NCBI RefSeq assembly: GCF_900199375.1
Contig: NZ_LT900217.1
Location: 620,001-684,000 of the forward strand
Direction: 5' to 3'
From: Gordonibacter urolithinfaciens
Lineage (GTDB): Bacteria; Actinomycetota; Coriobacteriia; Coriobacteriales; Eggerthellaceae
Length of the DNA: 64,000 nt
Each line of letters opens with the position of its first letter. Position 1 is the stretch's first letter. Below are positions 1 through 6,137 of this stretch, piece after piece. Below the pieces are notes generated by a model. The model saw nothing but the letters and a program-made list of their open reading frames with translations, did no database searches and was not told where the DNA came from. The position numbers and the translations under genes are program-made.

Positions 1-1
1 C

Positions 2-172
2 CGCTACGCCGGGCCGTACCCGCCTGACAAGACGCACGATTACACGCTGACCGTGTATGCGCTCGACTGCGAGCTGGACCTGGCCGAGGGATACTACCTA
101 AACGAGTTCCGCCGCGCCATCCGCGGCCACGTGCTGGCCGAGACCTCGCTCGAGCTGCCGAGCCGCGCCTAG
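2..172 (+). CDS. YbhB/YbcL family PEBP-like protein, C-terminal end (5' truncated)
   Basis: Only the last 56 residues lie in the window, read in the frame that ends with TAG at 170-172. They contain GPYPPDKTHDYTLTVYALD, then NEFRRAIRGHVLAETSLE. The pattern GP-PP-x-H-x-Y-x-VYALD followed by a GHVL-type helix is the C-terminal half of the bacterial Raf-kinase-inhibitor-like (phosphatidylethanolamine-binding) family, small cytoplasmic proteins of unclear ligand. The gene is cut by the window edge, so start and promoter are unknown. It ends 14 bases before the next gene, which suggests co-transcription. Confidence 0.75.
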   Translation, partial: RYAGPYPPDKTHDYTLTVYALDCELDLAEGYYLNEFRRAIRGHVLAETSLELPSRA

Positions 173-186
173 CGGGACGCGCCGCC

Positions 187-696
187 ATGGAGCCGACGCA
201 TATCGAGCACCCGTTGGAACCGATCTTCGATGCCCGGTCGCGCGTGCTCGTGCTGGGCACGATGCCGTCGCCGAAGTCGCGCGAGGCGGGCTTCTACTAC
301 GCGCATCCGCAGAACCGCTTCTGGAAGGTGATGGCCGCGCTGTTCGAAGAGCCGGAGCCCCTCGGCAACGAGGCACGCGCGGCGTTCATGTTGGAGCGGC
401 GCGTCGCGCTGTGGGACGTGCTGGCCTCGTGCACCATCGAGGGCGCCTCCGATGCCTCCATTTCCAATGCCCGCCCGAACGACCTCTCGCGCATCGGCTT
501 GGCCGCGCCGCTCGAAGCCGTGTTCACCACGGGCTCGAAGGCGACGGGGCTCTACCGGCGCTTCTGTGCAGGCATGCTTCCGGGCGTGCCGCACGTGGGC
601 TTGCCCTCCACGAGCCCCGCGAACGCCCGCATGCGCCTGGCCGACCTCGTGGAGGCGTACCGGCCGCTCCGGGACGCGCTGCGCCGAAGCGCCTGA
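187..696 (+). CDS. DNA-deoxyinosine glycosylase, uracil-DNA glycosylase superfamily
   Basis: The 169-residue protein has the layout of the single-domain hypoxanthine/uracil-DNA glycosylase subfamily: GTMPSPKSR near residue 24, HPQNRFW at 40-46, and a C-terminal LPSTSPAN loop at 139-146 that corresponds to the DNA-intercalation motif. Such enzymes remove deaminated adenine (deoxyinosine) from DNA as the first step of base excision repair. The family is usually about 160-170 residues, so this copy is full length. ATG at 187 is the only start near the conserved N-terminus. The gene follows the PEBP-like gene by 14 bases, and a strong hairpin lies after its stop. Confidence 0.85.
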   Translation: MEPTHIEHPLEPIFDARSRVLVLGTMPSPKSREAGFYYAHPQNRFWKVMAALFEEPEPLGNEARAAFMLERRVALWDVLASCTIEGASDASISNARPNDLSRIGLAAPLEAVFTTGSKATGLYRRFCAGMLPGVPHVGLPSTSPANARMRLADLVEAYRPLRDALRRSA

Positions 697-754
697 GCCC
701 CGGCGCGTTGGCCTGCGCAACCGCGGGTCGGCGGACGTTCCGACAGTCGTACCA

Positions 755-786
755 CCGCCTCCCGCGCCCAGTCGCGCGGGAGGCGG
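755..786. terminator. Hairpin between convergent genes
   Basis: A perfect 13-bp inverted repeat (755-767 and 774-786, 6-nt loop) lies between the stops of the glycosylase gene and the convergent 60-residue gene. There is no clear T-run on either strand, but position and symmetry fit a bidirectional terminator. Confidence 0.5.
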
Positions 787-832
787 CCGATGCGGGACGG
801 CGGCAGACAGGCGTGGTCGCCTGCGAACGCAG

Positions 833-1015
833 CTACTTCTCCGCCTTCTCGGGATGGCCGTGGTCCTTCTGCCAGCGATCCCAGGTGGAATAGCAGATTG
901 CGGCGCGTTGGTCCTGGTCGGGCCATTTGTCCTTCTCATAGCGGGTGATGTGCTCCATGCAGCGGGAGATGTACGTCTCCTTCTTCTCGTTGCCGCGAGG
1001 GTCGGGTATGGGCAT
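833..1015 (-). CDS. Small conserved protein of 60 residues, unknown function
   Basis: ATG at 1015 is preceded by AGGAGG with 6-nt spacing, which fixes the start; the open frame upstream of it is not coding-like. The protein begins MPIPDPRGNEKKETYISRCM and continues with a WPDQDQRAAICYSTW motif. A basic N-terminus, an F/YISRCM segment and a DQR-AxCYSxW segment resemble a small protein often found in phages and bacterial genomes (my recollection of the pattern, not searched). It is hydrophilic, with no membrane segment or signal. It could be a phage-derived orphan or a host protein. Confidence 0.7.
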   Translation of the reverse strand: MPIPDPRGNEKKETYISRCMEHITRYEKDKWPDQDQRAAICYSTWDRWQKDHGHPEKAEK

Positions 1016-1406
1016 GTCCTGCCTCCTTTCGCCGGGCCGGCAGCGCGGCGCGCCGTCGGCCGTCCGGGTAACGTCAGCCGCATCGTAGGCGACGTGCGCC
1101 CGGCGCACCCGGAGTCCCTGCAGTTGCGACACGGCGGTTTCCGCCGGGTTGCCCTGCCGTCGCCCGCTACGCGGCGCCGTTCTTGCAGCCAATTGCTGCC
1201 TCGTGACCTACTTCCCTCCCCATCAGCCGCCTCAAGCCGAACCTCCCGCGGACGCGCTTCCTCCCGAGGCCCCCGCTGCCTGCCCCTACCTTCCCGCACG
1301 TTCACGCGGGAAATCCGCGTCCCGACGCAATCGCGGTCGACGCGTAGGATGCCAAGTCGTATACTGGCTGGTGGAATTGGCAGCACAGAGCGAAAGGATG
1401 CACACG
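1016..1406. other. 391-bp intergenic region with a possible promoter
   Basis: No convincing gene is seen on either strand. A TATACT hexamer at 1360-1365 lies about 42 bases before the aminotransferase start and could be its -10 element; I see no good -35 element at the usual spacing. The proximal part holds the AGGAGG ribosome binding site of the 60-residue gene. Confidence 0.4.
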
Positions 1407-2693
1407 ATGACAACGTACGCGGACCTGCCCGGAGACGAGCTCGGCTCCCTCAAGGCCGAGTTGGAGGCGCAGTACGCCGAGATCAAGGCGCGCGGCCTCG
1501 CGCTCAACATGGCACGCGGCAAGCCCGGGGCCGACCAGCTCGACCTGAGCATGCCCATGCTGGCCACGGTGACGACGGCCGAGGACTGCCGCGCGGAGGA
1601 CGGCACGGACTGCCGCAACTACGGCGTGCTGGACGGCCTGCCCGAGGCGAAGCGCTTCATGGCGTGCATGGTGGAGGAGGACCCGGCGAACATCGTCGTG
1701 GGCGGCAACTCCAGCCTTTCGCTCATGTACGAGACCGTGGCCCGCTGCCTCGACTTCGGCACGCTCGGTTCCAAGCCGTGGAGCCAGTACGACGGCATCA
1801 AGTGGCTCTGCCCCGTGCCGGGCTACGACCGCCACTTCGGCATCACCGAGGCGTTCGGCATCGAGATGATCCCCGTGGCCATGACGGCCGACGGCCCCGA
1901 CATGGACGAGGTGGAGCGCCTCGTGGCCGGCGATGCCTCCGTGAAGGGAATCTGGTGCGTGCCGAAGTACTCGAACCCTGGCGGCGTGACCTACTCCGAC
2001 GACGTGGTGCGCCGCCTGGCCGCCATGGAGTGCGCGGCCGACGACTTCCGCATCTTCTGGGACAACGCCTACTGCGTGCACCATCTCTACGACGACGCGG
2101 CCGACCAGGACCAGCTGCTCGACATCGGCGCGGCGTGCCGCGAGGCGGGCAACCCTCACCGCTACTTCAAGTTCGCCTCCACGTCGAAGGTGACGCACCC
2201 CGGCTCGGGCATCTCCGCCATCGCGGCCAGCCCCGACAACGTGGCCGAGATCAAGAAGCGCATGGGCGTGGGCACCATCGGCTACGACAAGCTCAACCAG
2301 CTGCGTCACGTGAGGTTCCTGAAGGACGCCGACGGCCTGGCGGCCCACATGGCCAAGCACGCCGCCATCCTGCGCCCGAAGTTCGAGCTCGTGGTGAGCA
2401 AGCTGGACGAGGGCCTGACCGAGGTGGGCGGCTGCTCGTGGTCGAGCCCGCGCGGCGGCTACTTCGTGTCGTTCGACGCCCCCGAGGGCACGGCGAAGCG
2501 CGTCGTGGGCCTGGCGAAGGAGGCCGGCGTGACCATGACCGGCGCCGGCGCTACCTACCCCTACAAGCAGGACCCGCGCGACAGCAACATCCGCATCGCT
2601 CCCACCCTGCCCCCGCTCGCCGAGCTGGACGCCGCCATGGACGTGTTCGTGTGCTGCGTGAAACTGGCCTACGCGGAGAAGCTGCTGGGCTAG
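1407..2693 (+). CDS. PLP-dependent class I aminotransferase (aspartate/alanine type, AspT-like subgroup)
   Basis: The 428-residue protein opens with LNMARGKPGADQLDLSMPML (residues 33-52), typical of the actinobacterial AspT-like class I aminotransferases. It carries the pyridoxal-phosphate lysine in STSKVTHPGSG (Lys261). Further marks are WDNAYCVHHL before the lysine and SWSSPRGGYFVSFD near the C-terminus, where the substrate arginine lies in this fold. Length is usual for the subgroup. ATG at 1407 is preferred over ATG at 1398 because the AAAGGA site is then about 8 bases away. The amino donor cannot be decided; aspartate or alanine is most likely. Confidence 0.85.
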   Translation: MTTYADLPGDELGSLKAELEAQYAEIKARGLALNMARGKPGADQLDLSMPMLATVTTAEDCRAEDGTDCRNYGVLDGLPEAKRFMACMVEEDPANIVVGGNSSLSLMYETVARCLDFGTLGSKPWSQYDGIKWLCPVPGYDRHFGITEAFGIEMIPVAMTADGPDMDEVERLVAGDASVKGIWCVPKYSNPGGVTYSDDVVRRLAAMECAADDFRIFWDNAYCVHHLYDDAADQDQLLDIGAACREAGNPHRYFKFASTSKVTHPGSGISAIAASPDNVAEIKKRMGVGTIGYDKLNQLRHVRFLKDADGLAAHMAKHAAILRPKFELVVSKLDEGLTEVGGCSWSSPRGGYFVSFDAPEGTAKRVVGLAKEAGVTMTGAGATYPYKQDPRDSNIRIAPTLPPLAELDAAMDVFVCCVKLAYAEKLLG

Positions 2694-2822
2694 GACGCTC
2701 AGAGGGCACGACACCGCGTCGCACCCCTTCCCCATCGATTCCCCCAGGCGACCCGGCACCCGTGCCGGGTCGCCTCGCATTCGCCGCCTCCCGCGTACGT
2801 CGACGCCCTCGCGAGGTTCTGG

Positions 2823-2837
2823 CAATTTTGATAGCTT
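2823..2837 (+). promoter_or_regulatory. 15-nt box A (CAAnTTTGAyAGCTT family) in the luxR promoter
   Basis: Reading toward the luxR gene the site is CAATTTTGATAGCTT. It ends 22 nt before a TATACT -10 hexamer (2860-2865), and its end overlaps a weak -35 (TTGCAT, 2836-2841, 18 nt from the -10). The same box in the same orientation and spacing is found upstream of the molybdoenzyme gene (8509-8523) and of a membrane protein gene (9203-9217). The position fits a class II activator site centred near -44, possibly for the adjacent LuxR protein. Confidence 0.6.
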
Positions 2838-2917
2838 GCATTTTCTTCGACAACCCCCCTATACTCGAAGCGAAAAACAACGACGGGGACAACCTCTCGG
2901 GGACGGGGAACACGACG

Positions 2918-3442
2918 ATGCTGACCCTTAGCGTGTACAGCGCGGACGGAGAGTTTATCCTCACGTGCCAGATGGAGGATATGGCGTCGTTTCTCCATGT
3001 CATACACACGGAGTTCGAGCCGCGTTGGGCTGCCGATCCTAACAAGGCCGCCATCAGCGGAAAGATGCTCGTCATAGACTCGGTGCGCGGCCCCGATTCA
3101 ATGACGCCTGTGCTGTCGCAGCGCCAGCGGGAAATCGTCGAGCTGCTGTCGCGCTCGTATTCGCCGAAGCAGATCGCCTGCGCGCTCGGCATATCCGAAT
3201 CGACCGTGCGCATGCACATCAACACGCTGAAGAAGCGCTTCAACGTGACGAGCTGCTACCATCTCATGACGGTGGTGACGGCGCTCGGGCTGTGCGACCC
3301 TTTCGTTGACGAGCCGCACGAAAAGTCCATCACCCTCCTCTACGATGACGACCGCGGCCTGCGCAAACCGAGACGCCTACAGCCTCCCAGGGAGCCGGAA
3401 GACCCGAGAGCCTCGCGAAAGGAAGGGGATGGAACCCCGTAG
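2918..3442 (+). CDS. Small LuxR-type transcriptional regulator
   Basis: The 174-residue protein has a LuxR/NarL winged helix at about residues 66-110 (LSQRQREIVELLSRSY, GISESTVRMHINTLKKRFNV) after a 65-residue N-terminal part unlike a standard receiver domain. A basic, proline-rich tail follows. ATG 2918 is chosen because the coding-like part and the GGGGA-type ribosome site begin there; the frame is open far upstream without protein-like content. It converges with the unknown gene at 3476 and stands at the edge of molybdoenzyme module 1. The shared box in its own promoter suggests autoregulation; the signal it senses is unknown. Confidence 0.8.
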   Translation: MLTLSVYSADGEFILTCQMEDMASFLHVIHTEFEPRWAADPNKAAISGKMLVIDSVRGPDSMTPVLSQRQREIVELLSRSYSPKQIACALGISESTVRMHINTLKKRFNVTSCYHLMTVVTALGLCDPFVDEPHEKSITLLYDDDRGLRKPRRLQPPREPEDPRASRKEGDGTP

Positions 3443-3475
3443 CCGGCATACTGGATGCCGGCTACAGCACGTATC

Positions 3476-3994
3476 CTAGCGGTTCACGTCGAAGTCATCG
3501 GGGCAAAGCTCGCGCGACGGGCTGGTGTGGGGCAGCTTCTCGAAGCCCACCCGCACCTCGTCGAGGTCGCGATAGCCGGCGGCCTGCAGCCGCTTCACTT
3601 CGGCACCGGAAATCCTCACCTGGTACTTTTCCGCTCCGTCGACCTTCGCCACCAAAAGCTCGCCCCACATACGCACGGGCGGATCGCCCTTGAAGAACCC
3701 CCCGTCGCCCGCCCGCCGCACCGTAAGGCCCACCTCCTCGGGGCCGAAACCTTCGGCCATGAGGTCGAGGTAGGCCTCGGGAGGCAGGCCCACCAGGCAC
3801 TCGAGATGGCCCATCACCTCGCAGAAGAAGAGCTTGCCCACGGTGGCAGAGCGCTCGTCCGGGCTTCCCCTCCCAGCACGCCCGCACCCGGCATCCGGGG
3901 CCGGGTGTGCGCTCGCACAGCGCTCGTCGGCACCGTACCGGCCAGACGGATCCTCCCAGGCGGGAAGATTGCCCCTACCGTTTCTTTCGTTCAC
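3476..3994 (-). CDS. Hypothetical protein, last gene of module 1
   Basis: The 172-residue product starts with GTG at 3994, preceded by AAGGAGG at 4001-4008. It has a low-complexity N-terminal 50 residues and then a compact hydrophilic domain with GKLFFCEVMGHLECLVGLP, VRMWGELLVAKVDG and a C-terminal CPDDFDVNR. I do not recognise the family. There is no signal peptide or membrane segment. It follows the zinc-ribbon gene by 41 bases, apparently at the end of the operon running leftward from the molybdoenzyme gene at 8408, so it may serve that system. Confidence 0.6.
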   Translation of the reverse strand: MNERNGRGNLPAWEDPSGRYGADERCASAHPAPDAGCGRAGRGSPDERSATVGKLFFCEVMGHLECLVGLPPEAYLDLMAEGFGPEEVGLTVRRAGDGGFFKGDPPVRMWGELLVAKVDGAEKYQVRISGAEVKRLQAAGYRDLDEVRVGFEKLPHTSPSRELCPDDFDVNR

Positions 3995-4035
3995 GATACC
4001 GCCTCCTTCACCGCAACGCCAACCTCGGCATCAGC

Positions 4036-4302
4036 TCACCTTCCCAGCGTTTTCGATGCACCGGGCGCCTTGGGGACACTGAAGGCGCCCGGCGCCTTGG
4101 GCGCCCCGTCAGCACCGGAAACTCCCGGAGCCCCGGGGACGCCGGGAGCGCCAGGGGCGCCAGGCGTCCCAGACGTCCCGGGCGCGGAAGCAGAAGGCAG
4201 CTCGGCCCCGCATGCAGGACAGGAGGTCGTTTTGGGCTCGCAGTCCTGCCCGCAGGCGGGGCACTTGCTGTCGAGCGATACCGTCGTCGGTCTGAAGCAC
4301 AT
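4036..4302 (-). CDS. Zinc-ribbon protein with collagen-like Gly-X-X tail (MCFRPT family, copy 1)
   Basis: The 88-residue protein begins MCFRPTTVSLDSKCPACGQD and has two CxxC knuckles (KCPACG, SCPACG) within residues 14-34, a typical double zinc-ribbon. The rest is a run of GAP/GVP/GTP triplets, rich in Gly, Pro and Ala. A clear paralogue lies at 61940-62176 beside another molybdoenzyme, with the same start, cysteine spacing and tail style. AAAGGGG precedes the ATG, and the gene sits 12 bases after the small helical protein gene, so it is operonic. Function is unknown; the ribbon may mediate protein binding or metal handling. Repeat-rich coding DNA may vary in length between strains. Confidence 0.75.
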   Translation of the reverse strand: MCFRPTTVSLDSKCPACGQDCEPKTTSCPACGAELPSASAPGTSGTPGAPGAPGVPGAPGVSGADGAPKAPGAFSVPKAPGASKTLGR

Positions 4303-4314
4303 TGCCTTCCCCTT

Positions 4315-4692
4315 TCAATACGCCGCTTCGTCGTCGGTCGCGCTGTCGTGCACGGCCAACTTCGACTGGGCGGACAAACGTTCCACGAAGCGACGCACGC
4401 GCTGGGCCCAGCGGTCGAACACCTCGCGCGCGTCGTCAACCGGATAAAGTTCTTCTTTGAAGTAGCGGCGGAACAGCACGTCGGAGAACGCGGCGTAGTC
4501 CTCGCTTCGCATGGCCTGCTCCATCGCGAACCCCGGCGCTATCATAGCGGCCAGGTTCGCGGCCTGGTACAGCTGGTAGAAGGCCACGCGTATCCGCGCC
4601 CGCCTGCGCTCTCCGTCTTCCGTTAGCGCCTCGTCCATAAGCTCGCTCGCCCGCCGGATGCCCGCGAAGGCGTCGTCGTAGGTCGTTGCCAT
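4315..4692 (-). CDS. Small helical protein, HEPN-like, partner of the AAA ATPase
   Basis: The 125-residue product is nearly all alpha-helical and charged. A RARIRVAFYQLYQAANLAAMI segment near residues 30-50 and a long C-terminal helix resemble HEPN-type four-helix proteins. I do not see the Rx4-6H ribonuclease motif, so nuclease activity is not supported. The start is ATG 4692 with a GGGGG-type site. The gene begins 14 bases after the ATPase stop and is followed 12 bases later by the zinc-ribbon gene. Pairing with an OLD-like AAA ATPase recalls two-gene defence or toxin-antitoxin modules, but the operon also carries a molybdoenzyme. Confidence 0.6.
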   Translation of the reverse strand: MATTYDDAFAGIRRASELMDEALTEDGERRRARIRVAFYQLYQAANLAAMIAPGFAMEQAMRSEDYAAFSDVLFRRYFKEELYPVDDAREVFDRWAQRVRRFVERLSAQSKLAVHDSATDDEAAY

Positions 4693-4706
4693 GGCGCACC
4701 CCCGCC

Positions 4707-5843
4707 CTAGGCGAACAGCTTCGCCATAGTCTCCCTGTCGGACAGGCCAACGCGCGTCGGCTGCGTCTCGCGGCCCTGCTTCTCGAAGTGGTAGACCCGC
4801 ACGTCGTCCTCGCCCAGGCCGTCGCGCTCGGCCAGGTCGGCCAGCGTCTGGAGGATATGGTCGGAGTGCGAGGTGATGAGCACCTGCTTGCCCTCCTGCG
4901 CCATGCCGAGCAGGATCTCGGCCATCGTGCGCTGGTAGCGCGGATGCAGGTGCGTCTCCGGCTCCTCGACCATCACGAGCGCGCCCTCTTCGGAAAGCGA
5001 GCCCAGCACCACGGTGGCAACCGACTGGTTCACGCCGTAGCCGGAGTTCACGGCGCTCACCCACATGCCGCCCTCCACGAGGTCCACCACCACGCTCGGA
5101 CCGTCCGTCACGTGCGGGCTCACCTCCACGCCGAGCTTCGCCAGGCGCGCGGCCATCACGTCGAGGCGCTTCTGCATCTCGGGGAAGCGCTTCGCCTCGT
5201 TCAGGCGGTACAGGATGAGGTTCGACAGCCACTCCTCCAAAGCCGACGCATCTCCGGCGCGGTTCGAGATGTCCTCGACAGAGGGGTTTCCGGCCAGAAG
5301 CGGGTAGTTGTAGCGCGTGAAGCCGCGGTTCGACGACAGGTAGAGCGCATCCTCGAACCACTTCAGCAGAGCTTTCTGGGCGGACAGCGTTCCCGTGTAA
5401 TCATCGGTTGCATAGGTGCCGCCACCGTAGCCGCCAGCTGCCAGCGGGAAGAACAGCCTGCCCGACGCCTCGATGACACCCTCCTTCCGGCTGTCCCACG
5501 ACCATGCGCGCTCGCCGCCCCGCGAGAACGACTCCTCCACGCCCTCGGGCGAGGTTTCCAAGCTGTACGCCATCTCGCCGGGACCGTCGTCGAGCGCGAC
5601 CTCGATGCGCACGGGCTGCGAAGCATCGTGGCCGTACGCTACCTCGCGGAAGTCGCCGAGGCGCAGCAGGTAGTCGTTGTAGCTGATCTCCTTGCGCTGC
5701 AAGCTCTGCTTGATGAAGGCGAGCGACTGGATCACCGAGGTCTTCCCGGTGGAGTTGAAACCGGTGAGCACCGTAACCTTCGCGAAGTCGAGGTCGATAT
5801 TCTTCAGGGCCTTGAAGTTCTCCAGATGAACGCGCTTGAGCAT
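4707..5843 (-). CDS. AAA family ATPase of the OLD/AAA_15 (SMC-like) type
   Basis: The 378-residue protein starts LKRVHLENFKALKNIDLDF, a typical RecF/OLD-like N-terminus. Walker A is GFNSTGKTS (residues 28-36), Walker B/D-loop MVEEPETHLHP (291-301), and TSHSDHIL follows near 325. Such ATPases without a fused nuclease often work with a partner encoded next to them; here that would be the 125-residue helical protein 14 bases downstream. ATG 5843 has AAAGGG 7 bases upstream. The gene lies between the ferredoxin and zinc-ribbon genes of a molybdoenzyme operon, an unusual place for this type. Its role (defence, repair or enzyme maturation) is open. Confidence 0.8.
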   Translation of the reverse strand: MLKRVHLENFKALKNIDLDFAKVTVLTGFNSTGKTSVIQSLAFIKQSLQRKEISYNDYLLRLGDFREVAYGHDASQPVRIEVALDDGPGEMAYSLETSPEGVEESFSRGGERAWSWDSRKEGVIEASGRLFFPLAAGGYGGGTYATDDYTGTLSAQKALLKWFEDALYLSSNRGFTRYNYPLLAGNPSVEDISNRAGDASALEEWLSNLILYRLNEAKRFPEMQKRLDVMAARLAKLGVEVSPHVTDGPSVVVDLVEGGMWVSAVNSGYGVNQSVATVVLGSLSEEGALVMVEEPETHLHPRYQRTMAEILLGMAQEGKQVLITSHSDHILQTLADLAERDGLGEDDVRVYHFEKQGRETQPTRVGLSDRETMAKLFA

Positions 5844-5875
5844 GACGGTTCCCTTTCGATGGAGCGGTTGTGTGA

Positions 5876-6100
5876 TTACCGTGCGAGGCGGCGGATGGCC
5901 GCCGGATGGGCCGGCCTGACCGAAAGCGCGCGCACGGGGCACCACTTCACGCAGTCGCCGCACCCCGTGCACACGTAGCCATCCGCTATCGCAACCTCGC
6001 CGTCGCGGGCTGCGAAGTTGCCCCGAGCACACCGGCGCACGCACGCTCCGCAGTTGCAGCACGCACTGCCGCGCCGGATGATGAACGGGGACTCGCTCAT
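5876..6100 (-). CDS. Two-[4Fe-4S] ferredoxin
   Basis: The 74-residue protein has two complete CxxCxxCxxxC motifs: C14, C17, C20, C24 and C44, C47, C50, C54. This is the classic bacterial 2[4Fe-4S] ferredoxin pattern, with a short Arg-rich tail after the second cluster. It follows the molybdoenzyme stop by 37 bases and probably supplies or removes electrons for that enzyme, replacing a DmsB-like subunit. No export signal is present, so it should act in the cytoplasm. An AAAGG site lies before the ATG. Confidence 0.85.
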   Translation of the reverse strand: MSESPFIIRRGSACCNCGACVRRCARGNFAARDGEVAIADGYVCTGCGDCVKWCPVRALSVRPAHPAAIRRLAR

Positions 6101-6137
6101 TTCTCGTCGGCCTTTCTCTTACGCCCTTAAGCCGGCG

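Noticed and set aside
4036-4302. Gly-Pro-Ala repeats as a possible DNA repeat array or CRISPR
   Set aside because: The repeats are three-codon units within a conserved reading frame with an independent paralogue; there are no spacers or regular repeat length.
4315-4692. Calling the AAA ATPase partner a HEPN ribonuclease toxin
   Set aside because: The helical style fits, but the Rx4-6H active-site motif is not visible, so only a HEPN-like label is kept.
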